Both the position numbers and the translations under genes were made by a program. Of a DNA stretch of 64,000 nucleotides, positions 1 to 9,300 are shown one piece after another; the first letter of the stretch is position 1, and each line of letters opens with the position of its first letter. The stretch comes from an uncultured Lachnospiraceae bacterium (GTDB lineage: Bacteria > Bacillota > Clostridia > Lachnospirales > Lachnospiraceae). The notes below the pieces were generated by a model. The model did no database searches. It worked only from the letters and a program-made list of their open reading frames with translations, and was not told where the DNA came from. The stretch is taken from the NCBI GenBank assembly GCA_947246015.1, contig CAMXQE010000005.1, positions 59,522 to 123,521 on the forward strand. The letters are read 5' to 3'.

Positions 1-97
1 GTCGGAATACCGGATAGGGAACATGGACGGGAAAGAAAACAGAATAGGGTAAGAGTGGAATGCGTAAGGGCGGAACGGAGAAAGGATGGGATGGAAG

Positions 98-946
98 ATG
101 GCACAGATAATCGATGGAAAGGCAATTTCCGCGCAGATAAAGGATGAGCTGAAAGAGAAAGTGGCGGCTATGAAAGCGGAGGGCACAGAGGTAACGCTTG
201 CGGTGATTCAGGTGGGCAATGACCCGGCCTCCAGTGTGTATGTAGGAAATAAGAAGAAGGCGTGTGAGTACATAGGAATCGGCTCTCTTGCCTATGAGCT
301 GCCGGAGGAGACTTCGGAAACGGAACTGTTGGCTCTGATAGGGGAACTGAACGGAAGGAAGGATGTGAACGGAATTCTGGTACAGCTGCCTCTTCCGAAA
401 CAGATTGACGAGGATAAAGTGATTGCGGCGATTCATCCGGACAAGGATGTGGACGGGTTCCATCCCCAGAGTGTGGGTAAGCTGTGCATCGGACAGCCTG
501 GATTCGTATCCTGTACGCCGGCCGGCATCATCCAGCTGTTAAAGCGTTCCGGTATCGATATAGCGGGGAAGGAATGTGTCATTATCGGGAGAAGCAATAT
601 TGTCGGTAAGCCGATGGCGTTGCTGCTTCTTAGGGAAAACGGAACCGTTACGGTGGCGCATTCTAAAACAAAGAATCTGAAGGAAGTGACCAGGCGGGCG
701 GATATTCTCGTGGTGGCGGTCGGCAGGCCGAAGATGATTACCAGGGACTACGTAAAAGAGGGGGCAGTTGTCATAGACGTGGGCATTCACCGGAATGAAA
801 ACAACAAACTGTGCGGAGATGTGGATTATGAAGACGTGGCGCCTGTATGCAGTGCGATAACACCTGTTCCGGGCGGTGTGGGTCCTATGACAATAGCGAT
901 GTTGATGAACAATTGTGTGGAGTCGGTGAAGCTTCAGGCGGAATAA
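98..946 (+). CDS. folD: Bifunctional methylenetetrahydrofolate dehydrogenase / methenyltetrahydrofolate cyclohydrolase FolD
   Basis: FolD interconverts 5,10-methylene-THF, 5,10-methenyl-THF and 10-formyl-THF in the cytoplasm, feeding purine and formyl-Met synthesis. The protein of about 282 residues is the usual family length. It shows the catalytic-lysine segment SVYVGNKKKAC, the substrate motif GILVQLPLP, the Rossmann dinucleotide motif VIIGRSNIVGKP and the C-terminal PVPGGVGPMT. I chose the ATG at 98 because MAQIIDGK matches the normal FolD start; an in-frame ATG at 86 would add four residues and sits closer to the GGAG at 77-80, so it cannot be excluded. The next gene follows after 23 nt in the same direction. 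The function is certain at family level. Confidence 0.96.
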   Translation: MAQIIDGKAISAQIKDELKEKVAAMKAEGTEVTLAVIQVGNDPASSVYVGNKKKACEYIGIGSLAYELPEETSETELLALIGELNGRKDVNGILVQLPLPKQIDEDKVIAAIHPDKDVDGFHPQSVGKLCIGQPGFVSCTPAGIIQLLKRSGIDIAGKECVIIGRSNIVGKPMALLLLRENGTVTVAHSKTKNLKEVTRRADILVVAVGRPKMITRDYVKEGAVVIDVGIHRNENNKLCGDVDYEDVAPVCSAITPVPGGVGPMTIAMLMNNCVESVKLQAE

Positions 947-969
947 CGGAATAAGAAAGGTAGTTGGTT

Positions 970-2529
970 ATGAAGTGCCCAAAATGCGGATGTGAGCTGA
1001 CGGAAGGCCATTTATACTGTGATAACTGCGGGGAAGAAATCCGGATTGTACCGGATTTTGAACCGGAAATCGAGAGGGAAATGAATGAGACTCTGGCAAC
1101 TTTATTTGTAGAATTGGCGGAGGAGACGATACCGGAGCTTTCAAAAGAAGGAACGCAAGATGCAGGAACAGGGCTTCCGGAGGAAAAAACAGGGGAAACA
1201 GCGCCGGAACGTTCCGAAGAAAAGCCGGAAGAAGCGGGAGACGGGGAAAAGAGTGAGGAAAGGAACGGGAAAAAGAAGAAAAAGGGAAAGAAAAAAGGGA
1301 GACAGGGATGGATTATAGCGGCTATCTTCCTGTTTCTGGCGGCGGTCGGTGCGGCCGGAGCATGGGGAAATTACAGTTACCGCCGTATGTATTCCGTAGA
1401 ATATCAGATAGAGCAGGCGGAGGAGGCTGCGGCTTTAAAGAGATATGCACAGGCAATCAGCTGGCTGGAAAAAGCATATGAACTGGAGCCGGAAAACAAG
1501 GAAATCCTTTTTCGGATAGCGGATTATTATGATATTCAGGGGCAGTACGATATGGTATTGTCAACTTTAGAGGGAGTGATACAGGAGCCGGATTCTTACA
1601 GAGGAACGGAAGTGGAACGGGCTTATTTGAAAATCATAGAGATATACAGGGAACAGGAAGATTATCAGGCCATCAATGACTTGTTAAGGGCTTGTGACAG
1701 GGAGGATATTGTGACGGAATTCCAGCAGTTCCTTGCAAAACCGCCGGAATTCAGTTATGAGGGAGGCCGTTATCAGGAGGTGCTTCCCTTAAAACTCAGC
1801 GCTAACACATCGGGGAAAATATATTATACGCTGGACGGAACCAGACCGAATAAGAGCAGCCAGGTGTATACGGCCCCTATTTTTCTGGAAATCGGTTCGT
1901 ATATCGTAACGGCGTATTTTGTCAATGACTACGGAATGGAAAGCGATGTGGTGTCCAACACATATCATATAGAACTTCAGGCTCCGCCGGCTCCGGAAGT
2001 TTCGGAAGACAGCGGGGATTACAGGGAGCCGCGCATGATTGAAGTAGCGGTGCCGGAGGATTGTACGGTTTATTATACATCGGATGAATCCGAGCCGACC
2101 ATAGACAGCTCCCGCTATACGGCAGCGATTTCCATGCCGTTGGGACGGTCTGTCTATAAATTCATTGCAGTCAGCCCGGAGGGAGCGGTCAGCGAGATAA
2201 CCGAGCGCACATACAATCTTGAGTTACATACGGATGTTACCGTGGATATGGCGGTAGCGAATGTAATACAGGCGTTGATGAAGGCGGACGTCCTGCTGGA
2301 TGAGAACGGCAAGCTGCGGGGAATGAGCGGACGTAATGTCTATAAATATAATGCAGTGGTAAGGATTGAAGGAAGCGGCGACTATTATGTAATTTATGAG
2401 TATTATGAAGATGCGGCGGGGGGTCAGTCCAAGACAGAGCGGATGTATGGGGTGAACATACAGGACGGCGCTGCGTGCAGGATTACCTATGATGCGGAAG
2501 GGAAGATTGTGCTGTTGGATATTTCATAA
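970..2529 (+). CDS. Zinc-ribbon / TPR membrane protein with chitobiase-type C-terminal domains
   Basis: Function unknown. From the ATG at 970 (AAGAAAGG lies 9 nt upstream; a TTG at 964 is in frame) the protein has about 519 residues. Residues 3-20 form a zinc ribbon (CPKCG then CDNCG). An acidic, lysine-ended low-complexity linker follows, and one membrane segment lies at about 113-132. A tetratricopeptide-like helical stretch (AEEAAALKRYAQAISWLEKA) sits near 145-190. Two related domains containing YYTLDGTRPN and YYTSDESEPT resemble the CHB_HEX_C / chitobiase C-terminal fold. The topology suggests a cytoplasmic ribbon and extracellular sensing domains. This arrangement recurs in Clostridia, but no role is assigned here. 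Confidence 0.85.
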   Translation: MKCPKCGCELTEGHLYCDNCGEEIRIVPDFEPEIEREMNETLATLFVELAEETIPELSKEGTQDAGTGLPEEKTGETAPERSEEKPEEAGDGEKSEERNGKKKKKGKKKGRQGWIIAAIFLFLAAVGAAGAWGNYSYRRMYSVEYQIEQAEEAAALKRYAQAISWLEKAYELEPENKEILFRIADYYDIQGQYDMVLSTLEGVIQEPDSYRGTEVERAYLKIIEIYREQEDYQAINDLLRACDREDIVTEFQQFLAKPPEFSYEGGRYQEVLPLKLSANTSGKIYYTLDGTRPNKSSQVYTAPIFLEIGSYIVTAYFVNDYGMESDVVSNTYHIELQAPPAPEVSEDSGDYREPRMIEVAVPEDCTVYYTSDESEPTIDSSRYTAAISMPLGRSVYKFIAVSPEGAVSEITERTYNLELHTDVTVDMAVANVIQALMKADVLLDENGKLRGMSGRNVYKYNAVVRIEGSGDYYVIYEYYEDAAGGQSKTERMYGVNIQDGAACRITYDAEGKIVLLDIS

Positions 2530-2534
2530 AAAAG

Positions 2535-2563
2535 TTGCGTTTTTTCTGCTTTTCTATTATCAT
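2535..2563 (+). promoter_or_regulatory. Candidate sigma-A promoter for nfnAB
   Basis: TTGCGT at 2535-2540 and TATCAT at 2558-2563 are separated by 17 nt, about 65 nt ahead of the nfnA start. The -10 matches consensus at five of six positions and the -35 at three, so this is a moderate candidate. Confidence 0.4.
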
Positions 2564-2628
2564 AGTGAGTAATGGCTTTTATGAAGTAAAGTACTAAGCG
2601 GTTTTGGCGCTTATACAGGAGGGATAAG

Positions 2629-3507
2629 ATGTATAGAATTTTAGAGGCAAGAGAGCTGACAACCAATATTTACCTTATGGTGGTAGAAGCAAAACGGATT
2701 GCGAAAAGATGTCAGCCGGGACAGTTCATCATTGTCAGGATGGATGAAGACGGGGAGCGGATTCCGCTTACCATTTGTGATTATAACCGGGAACAGGGAA
2801 CCATCACCATTGTATTTCAGACCGTAGGGGCTGCGACGATGAAGATGGCGGAACTGAAAGAGGGCGACAGCTTCCATGATTTTGTAGGTCCGCTGGGCTG
2901 CCCTTCGGAATTCGTAAATGAACCGGTGGAGGAATTAAAGAAGAAAAGTATCCTTTTCGTAGCAGGCGGTGTTGGTACCGCGCCGGTTTATCCGCAGGTA
3001 AAATGGCTGAAGGAAAGAGGAATTGATGCGGATGTTATCGTGGGAGCAAAAACAAAGGATTTGCTGATTTTGGAAAAAGAGATGGCGGCGGTTGCAGGGA
3101 ATCTGTATGTGACGACGGACGACGGGTCCTATGGAAGAAGCGGTATGGTAACGCAGACGATAAAAGACCTGGTGGAAGAAGGAAAACATTATGATGTCTG
3201 TGTGGCAATCGGGCCGATGATTATGATGAAATTCGTGTGCAGGATGACGGAAGAACTTCAGATACCTACGGTGGTGAGCCTGAATCCGATTATGGTGGAC
3301 GGTACCGGAATGTGCGGTGCGTGCCGTGTGACGGTGGGCGGTGAAGTGAAATTTGCCTGCGTGGACGGACCGGAGTTTGACGGACATAAAGTAGATTTCG
3401 ACCAGGCGATGAAACGCCAGCAGATGTATAAGACAGCAGAAGGCAGGGCTGTTCTGAAAGTACAGGAAGGCGATACCCATCACGGCGGATGCGGTCAGTG
3501 CGGCTGA
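2629..3507 (+). CDS. nfnA: NfnA-type sulfide/dihydroorotate dehydrogenase-like FAD/NAD-binding subunit
   Basis: This is the small subunit of an NADH-dependent reduced ferredoxin:NADP+ oxidoreductase (also called SudB), a cytoplasmic electron-bifurcating flavoprotein. The 292 residues show the FAD-binding RIPLTICDY, the nucleotide-binding VAGGVGTAPVYPQ, and a C-terminal [2Fe-2S] region DGTGMCGACRV with a later CVDGP. It starts at an ATG preceded by GGAGGG. The large subunit gene follows 133 nt downstream, the standard pairing. It could instead serve glutamate synthase or sulfide dehydrogenase, because the subunits are homologous; the adjacent 461-residue partner without a full glutamate synthase large subunit favours NfnAB. 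Confidence 0.88.
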   Translation: MYRILEARELTTNIYLMVVEAKRIAKRCQPGQFIIVRMDEDGERIPLTICDYNREQGTITIVFQTVGAATMKMAELKEGDSFHDFVGPLGCPSEFVNEPVEELKKKSILFVAGGVGTAPVYPQVKWLKERGIDADVIVGAKTKDLLILEKEMAAVAGNLYVTTDDGSYGRSGMVTQTIKDLVEEGKHYDVCVAIGPMIMMKFVCRMTEELQIPTVVSLNPIMVDGTGMCGACRVTVGGEVKFACVDGPEFDGHKVDFDQAMKRQQMYKTAEGRAVLKVQEGDTHHGGCGQCG

Positions 3508-3640
3508 TAAACAGGTATTTTTCAGCCTGGTCTGTGTTTTTGCAAAGCAGCGGGTCGGCGGGAAATATGCCGGAAACGGTCTGAAAATGGTCTGAAAGCG
3601 GATAAAAAGCGCCGGAAAAGGCGATGGAACGGAGGATATT

Positions 3641-5026
3641 ATGGATGTGTTGAAAAAGGTGCCTGTACGTGAACAGGAGGCAAAGGTGCGTGCGGCCAAT
3701 TTTGAGGAAGTGTGCCTTGGTTATAATAAAGAAGAAGCAATGGAAGAGGCGGCCAGATGTATTAACTGCAAGAATGCACAGTGCGTGAAAGGCTGTCCCG
3801 TGGCAATCAATATTCCGGGTTTTATTGAAAAGGTGAAAGACGGGGATGTAGAAGCAGCTTATCAGGTCATCAGTGAGGCCAGCGCCCTGCCGGCGGTATG
3901 CGGACGTGTCTGCCCGCAGGAAAGCCAGTGCGAGGGGAAATGTATCCGCGGTATCAAGGGTGAGCCTGTTTCCATCGGAAAACTGGAACGTTTTGTGGCG
4001 GACTGGGCAAGGGAGAACGGTATTAAGCCTGTAGGACCGAAGGAGAAGAACGGAAAGAAAGTAGCGGTGATTGGTTCCGGTCCGGCCGGACTGACCTGTG
4101 CCGGAGATTTGGCGAAGATGGGATATGAAGTAACGATTTTTGAAGCGCTCCACGAGCCGGGCGGTGTGCTTGTCTATGGAATTCCCGAATTCCGTCTTCC
4201 AAAAGAAGACGTCGTTGCCAAAGAAATCGAGAATGTGAAATCTCTGGGTGTTCAGATAGAAACCAACGTGGTAGTGGGAAAATCCGTTACCATTGATGAG
4301 TTACTGGAAGAGGAAGGATTTGATGCGGTATTTATCGGTTCCGGCGCGGGCCTGCCGAAATTTATGGGAATTCCGGGGGAACAGGCAAACGGGGTATTTT
4401 CCGCCAATGAATATCTGACCAGAAGTAATCTGATGAAAGCATTTGATGAGGAATCCAATACGCCGATTATGAGAGGAAAGAAAGTGGCAGTCGTAGGAGG
4501 CGGAAATGTGGCAATGGATGCCGCAAGAACGGCACTTCGTCTGGGTGCGGAGGTACATATCGTATACAGGCGGAGCGAAGAGGAACTTCCGGCGAGGGTG
4601 GAAGAAGTGCACCATGCAAAAGAAGAAGGGATTATTTTCGACCTGCTGACCAATCCGGTAGAAATCCTGACGGATGAGAACGGCTGGGTGAGCGGCATGA
4701 AATGTGTGCAGATGGAGCTGGGTGAGCCGGATGATTCGGGAAGAAGAAGGCCGGTGGTGAAACCGGATTCCGAGTTTGTCATAGAGGTGGATACAGTTAT
4801 CATGTCGTTAGGAACCTCTCCGAACCCTTTGATTTCTTCGACGACGGAAGGGTTGGAAACGAATAAATGGAAATGTATCGTAGCGGATGAAGAGTTCGGA
4901 AAAACTACGAAAGAGGGCGTCTATGCCGGAGGAGATGCGGTAACAGGCGCGGCAACGGTTATTCTTGCCATGGGAGCGGGAAAAGCCGGGGCAAAAGGAA
5001 TTGATGAGTATTTAAAGAATAAATAA
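3641..5026 (+). CDS. nfnB: NfnB / GltA-type NADPH-dependent oxidoreductase subunit
   Basis: This is the large subunit partner of the preceding gene, homologous to the glutamate synthase small chain, and is often annotated gltA. The 461 residues carry N-terminal iron-sulfur ligands (CINCKNAQCVKGCP and CGRVCPQESQCEGKC), then an FAD Rossmann motif VIGSGPAGLTCAG, an NADPH motif VVGGGNVAMDAARTALRLG and the late FAD motif VYAGGDAVTGAATVI. The start has GGAGG ahead of it. NfnB couples NADPH to ferredoxin and NAD(H), balancing redox pools in fermenting anaerobes. The assignment to Nfn rather than glutamate synthase rests on the adjacent nfnA and the absence of gltB in the window. Confidence 0.88.
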   Translation: MDVLKKVPVREQEAKVRAANFEEVCLGYNKEEAMEEAARCINCKNAQCVKGCPVAINIPGFIEKVKDGDVEAAYQVISEASALPAVCGRVCPQESQCEGKCIRGIKGEPVSIGKLERFVADWARENGIKPVGPKEKNGKKVAVIGSGPAGLTCAGDLAKMGYEVTIFEALHEPGGVLVYGIPEFRLPKEDVVAKEIENVKSLGVQIETNVVVGKSVTIDELLEEEGFDAVFIGSGAGLPKFMGIPGEQANGVFSANEYLTRSNLMKAFDEESNTPIMRGKKVAVVGGGNVAMDAARTALRLGAEVHIVYRRSEEELPARVEEVHHAKEEGIIFDLLTNPVEILTDENGWVSGMKCVQMELGEPDDSGRRRPVVKPDSEFVIEVDTVIMSLGTSPNPLISSTTEGLETNKWKCIVADEEFGKTTKEGVYAGGDAVTGAATVILAMGAGKAGAKGIDEYLKNK

Positions 5027-5039
5027 ACGGTGGAAAAGA

Positions 5040-5107
5040 CAGCCGCCGGCTTTGGGAACTTTCCGTATATTGGACGGGAAAGTAAACTGAGGCTGGCGGC
5101 TGTTTTT
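5040..5107 (+). terminator. Terminator hairpin after nfnB
   Basis: CAGCCGCCGGC at 5040-5050 pairs with GCTGGCGGCTG at 5092-5102 (one G-U pair), with a second shorter inverted repeat inside (ACTTTCCG / CGGGAAAGT). Five T residues follow at 5103-5107. It lies between the convergent nfnB and Uma2 genes. Confidence 0.75.
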
Positions 5108-5119
5108 ACCTGATTCCTG

Positions 5120-5668
5120 CTATGCATTTAATAAGGCAGTAATGTTGATGACCAGATTTTCAAAGATGCCGACATGGACATCCTGTCCAAAAGGAGCGAT
5201 GACGGGTGCGGCGTCTTCTTCAAAACGGTAAATGGTGGTCCGTTCTTTTTCAGGGTCTACAATCCAGTATTCGCGGACTCCGGCCTCCATATACAGTCCG
5301 TTCTTCTTATTATAATCCATCCGTCTGCTGGAAGGCGATACGATTTCAATGATATAATCGGGCGCACCGCTGCATCCCCGGCTGGTAATCTTGCTTTTGT
5401 CACAGATAACAGAAATATCCGGTTCCACCCAGTTTTCATCGTGGGCATCCAGGTTGACGGCAAACGGGGCAGGAATGATTTCACAGTCTCCGTGATGCGC
5501 CTTGATATAGCTGCCTATAGCCTGATTAAATTCTGAGATTAATTTTTGGTGTTTATAATTGGGCGGCACCATGGAATAGAGCTGGCCGTTGATTAATTCT
5601 GCACGCTCTGTTTCCGGGAGGTTCCAGTAATCTTTAGAGGTATGGATTTTCTTTTCTGGATTTGGCAT
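5120..5668 (-). CDS. Uma2-family (DUF820) PD-(D/E)xK nuclease-like protein
   Basis: The 182-residue protein has the Uma2/DUF820 layout. A helical N-terminus contains ELINGQLY and a mid-domain HQKLISEFNQAIGSYI. The restriction-like core has WVEPDISVICD, then GAPDYIIEIVSPSS with the acidic and lysine positions of the PD-(D/E)xK fold, then a C-terminal YWIVDPEKE. No substrate is established for most members, which often occur in multiple copies in genomes. The start follows AAAGGA, and a TATAAT-type -10 lies at 5692-5697 on the same strand. The gene stands alone, convergent with nfnB, and is preceded by a dispersed hairpin repeat. Confidence 0.85.
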   Translation of the reverse strand: MPNPEKKIHTSKDYWNLPETERAELINGQLYSMVPPNYKHQKLISEFNQAIGSYIKAHHGDCEIIPAPFAVNLDAHDENWVEPDISVICDKSKITSRGCSGAPDYIIEIVSPSSRRMDYNKKNGLYMEAGVREYWIVDPEKERTTIYRFEEDAAPVIAPFGQDVHVGIFENLVINITALLNA

Positions 5669-5691
5669 GGGATATTCCTTTCTAAATATTG

Positions 5692-5697
5692 ATTATA
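5692..5697 (-). promoter_or_regulatory. Candidate -10 box for the Uma2 gene
   Basis: On the minus strand a perfect TATAAT reads from 5697 to 5692, about 25 nt before the start codon. No good -35 is seen; that region is occupied by the dispersed hairpin at 5709-5735. Confidence 0.35.
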
Positions 5698-5708
5698 CTG
5701 CTTTGATG

Positions 5709-5735
5709 CCCCGTTGCTTGCAGCGGGGTTGTTGA
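5709..5735. repeat. Dispersed CUUG-loop hairpin repeat, copy 1 of 3
   Basis: CCCCGTTGCTTGCAGCGGGG folds as an 8-bp stem with a CTTG loop. It is followed by TTGTTGA, identical to the right flank of copy 3 at 61939-61965; the 20-nt core also matches copy 2 at 34144-34163. Confidence 0.8.
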
Positions 5736-5823
5736 CTATGCTGCTTTGTTGACTGGTAATAAAATAGTAGCATGACGGAATGGAAAGCGCAAGATTTATT
5801 AGTATCTTACAGGAACCGGGGCA

Positions 5824-6156
5824 TTATTTTGAAGAAAGATTTTTGATTTCATATAAAATATTGGTGATATGCTCCAGCTGGTCCTGGTTAAAAGAATTTA
5901 AGATTTCTATTCCAACATCTTTATCAAAGCCTTCTTTGTGTCCTAAGACAATATAATCTGCAGATATATTGCAGGCAGTACAGATTTTATATATGGTCTT
6001 TGAAGTCAGGCTTTTTTTTCCCCTTTCTACATCGGCAAGAAAACTGGTGGAAATATCGCATCTTTCGCTGAATTTTTCGCGTGACAGATGCATGGATTCG
6101 CGGATTTCGCGGATTCTGAGTCCAACCATTAAGTTGTAGTCTTTGTCAATCATCAT
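5824..6156 (-). CDS. XRE-family helix-turn-helix regulator
   Basis: This is a 110-residue cytoplasmic DNA-binding protein. Residues 10-70 form a Cro/CI-type HTH (LRIREIRESMHLSREKFSERCDIS in two blocks, then FLADVERGKKSLTSKTIYKI). The C-terminal tail is helical and acidic. The start is either ATG at 6156 or the adjacent ATG at 6153, after a GGGGG run. The gene is divergent from the large LysM/Tad operon, and the ~230 nt between them hold a strong promoter and palindromes. It is therefore a plausible regulator of that operon, though this is inference from position only. Confidence 0.88.
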   Translation of the reverse strand: MMIDKDYNLMVGLRIREIRESMHLSREKFSERCDISTSFLADVERGKKSLTSKTIYKICTACNISADYIVLGHKEGFDKDVGIEILNSFNQDQLEHITNILYEIKNLSSK

Positions 6157-6224
6157 ATGATAACCCCCAAAGGATGAGAAAGTATGGTATATGACAAGTA
6201 TAGCAATATCTTCTATACTAAAAT

Positions 6225-6259
6225 ATATTCAATAGAATATGATATTATACTCTATAGAG
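6225..6259. promoter_or_regulatory. Palindromic operator candidates upstream of the Tad operon
   Basis: Two palindromes lie just upstream of the -35 box: ATATTC-AATA-GAATAT at 6225-6240 and CTCTATAGAG at 6250-6259. Their placement between the divergent XRE gene and the Tad promoter suits repressor binding; no binding is demonstrated. Confidence 0.4.
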
Positions 6260-6288
6260 TTGACTAATAGAGGTGAAATGTGTATAAT
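6260..6288 (+). promoter_or_regulatory. Strong sigma-A promoter for the LysM/Tad operon
   Basis: TTGACT at 6260-6265, a 17-nt spacer and a perfect TATAAT at 6283-6288 preceded by TGTG form a near-consensus promoter. The predicted transcript starts near 6295, about 90 nt before the LysM gene start. Confidence 0.8.
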
Positions 6289-6382
6289 AGTAAAAGTTAA
6301 TAGAATCTTTAAAGGATTTTAATAAAACTGCGGAATGACAGGGAAAGTTTTATTAATTTTACAGGAAAGAGAGAAGCTGTAT

Positions 6383-9300
6383 ATGAAATCTGTGAGACAG
6401 GGATTAGCATTGTTTTTGGCAGGGGTAATGTTGGTATCGCCATTGTCTGTATCGGCAGGGGAAATGCCGGCGGGTGGTTCTGAGGACAGAACGTCGGGAA
6501 ATGAGGAGTCAGAAAATCAGACGGCGGGAAATCATATATCAGAAAATGAGGTTTTAGAAAATAAAAATGAATTACAAAAAGAAGAAACAGAAGAATCCTC
6601 AGCAGTGAAACAAACGGAGGATGGGATGGTGGATAAGGAAACAGCGGATTTATCAGTTTATATGATGGATGAAGTATGTTTCAATACGGGAAATCATGAA
6701 TACAGGATTGTAAATGCTCCGGTTTCCGGCAATGTGATTGGGGATGGCTGTTTTGGGGAGGACGGAAGCTATACTATCAATATTCCTGAGGAGAATCCTT
6801 TTTTTCCATATGAAGTACAGTTTACCTATCAGGGTGAGACTGCCAGCCAATGGTTTATGACACCGGAGGACAGTGTGGAAATAGGAGGGCATACTTTTTA
6901 TGTATCTGCATATTTTGATAATACTGCCATAACGCAGATGAGTCTTAATATAGCAGGTGATACGGTGGTTGTTTATCCGGAAGAGAAGGAATTTACGGAC
7001 GGGGAAGGAATAGAAGCGCTATCTTTGCTGCCGTTAGAGGAAAGAAATCTGTGGGTGGATTTAAGTTCTTATACACCGGCGGAAATGTCGTTCATATCAA
7101 TGGATGCCATTTTTTCAGGAAGCAATAAAATAGGAGACACGGATAAGATTGTATGGCGGTATGCGGGTGTATCGCCTTATGGATATAATATCAATGAATC
7201 AGGAACTTCATTGAACTTAAGCTATGGCACCTATAATTCTGACCGGACAGTATGGGAGATGATTGTAGGAGAAGCAGACCAGCTGGCTTCAGATAATATC
7301 CGTTATAATGTGGAATTAAAAATCACACCGTCTGCGCATTGGGTAAAGCCGGCTGTTTATACTCAGGATGAGAATGGGAACCGTAGGGAAATTTCGGTAG
7401 CGAAATATGAATATTACGACCTGAGCTACCTTGGTTTTGCAAGTTACTGGGCAGACAATAAATATCCTGTACGTCAATTATATATAACGCTGCCGGATGT
7501 GGAAATGGGCGATTATACACAGGCGTATGTGGGACTGGACTTTAATGCTTTGCTTTATGATAGCCCCAGATGTTCTTCGTTAAAGATATCAAAGCAGAGT
7601 AAAGTAGGGGATGGGTATGAGGATATAGATATTACAAATCAGATTTGCAATCAGGATATGCTGCAGGTAAATGCAGGAGAGTTGATGTCGTGCGATGGCA
7701 ATAGTTCCTTATATGGGATAAGTACATATGATGCAGATGGTCATTATATTGGATATGTACAGTTAGATATAAGGTTAAAATATAGCAGTAATTACGGCAG
7801 CAGTATTTCATTTCGCATGGTAGATGAAAATGGAAAGTTTGTAGTAAATTCTTTTCGGTCGAAAAAGGCAGATGGATGCGAAAGCTATTATCCTGTCTTA
7901 TATAAGGAATATATGGCGGATGGGATTTACTACCTGAAGATGAGTTATAGTGCAGGAAATTATAATGACATAACAGCGGCGTACGAGGGACAGTATTCTT
8001 CTATGGCAGAAGCGGCGGCAGCAGGTGCAGCGGATATAAAAAGTTTCCTGTTTTATGAGGGCAGTGAGGAATCCGGGTATGCCGGCGATTACAGCAAGGG
8101 TATCTATTTCACTGTTTTTGAGGGAGAGGATGGAGAGGCAGGACAGATAATTCGCCGTTACTGTTTTCAGACAGAGAATGGGACAAGATATTCACCCAGG
8201 ATGGTTACTTTTGACGGTTTGAAAAGAAGTGACGGGACAGAGGTGCCATGTTATATTGTTCCGGTAACGGATGACTCTTATGGAGAAAAGAATTTCTGTA
8301 CCATTTTGGTGGGAGAAAATGAAGAACTGATGAATTTGGCACCAGTGTTTTCCGTTGATGAAGGGGTAAGGCTGTATACGGCAGGAAGCGGTACTCCGGA
8401 GACGAGCGGTGCCAGTATGCATGATTTTTCCAATGGGGCAGTAATGTATACTGCCGCGGCGGAAAATGGGAAAGGAGCTAAAAATTACTGGCTTCAGGTT
8501 TTGCAGGCAAGACCGGGAATGGGACATTTGTATATCAATAGTCTGGATGATGAGGATGCGCACACAAGGGAAGAAAATGGTGTGATTTATTCCATCCGTG
8601 AGATGATGCTGGACTCTTATCACTATAATTGGCATGATATTCTGTTGATTAATGCAGGTACGGAAACCATTCCGAACCTGTCTGCTGAACTGGAATCAGA
8701 TGTGGTAGAGCTGGATGATTATTGGACGTTGAGCGGAAATTATGGGCTGGCAGGATTCCATACAATAAAAAATGAAACAGAGCATGGGCAGATGCCGAAT
8801 TTTGCCCAGTTGAGACTCAGAGCGAAGAGGGGTGTGGAGGATGGAACGGAAGTGTCTGGTACACTGACAATAAAATCCGGAACGACTCCGCTCATGGTGC
8901 TGACCCTGACAGGTGCTGTCGGCAGTCCGCATATCATAACGGAAGAACTTCCGAAGGAACTGAAATGTACTTTGTGGGTACCCTATGGAACCATGATTCA
9001 AAATAATAATAAGTATGGATGGAATGAAATCCAGTACAGCCTGTCAGACGGTAGTCTGCCCGCAGGAATGGAAATGCATCCTAATGGGGAAATTTACGGA
9101 GTGCCGGATGAGATTGGGGAATTTACATTTACCGTGCGTATGACGAACAGTGCCGAAAGTTTTCCGGACGATACGAAAACCTATACGCTGGTGGTAGAAA
9201 AAAATACGGATGAAAATGTGGAAGTGTCTACGGATGCTGGATATGAGATTATCCAGCGTGTGCCGGATTTACATGCCGGTCTGATGTCTACAGACAGTCA

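Noticed and set aside
1..97. End of an upstream gene at the window start
   Set aside because: Two frames are briefly open but neither gives a recognisable C-terminus, so nothing is called.
3290..4153. Long minus-strand frame of 287 residues opposite nfnA/nfnB
   Set aside because: It is antisense to two clear enzyme genes with intact motifs; no domain is visible in the antisense product.
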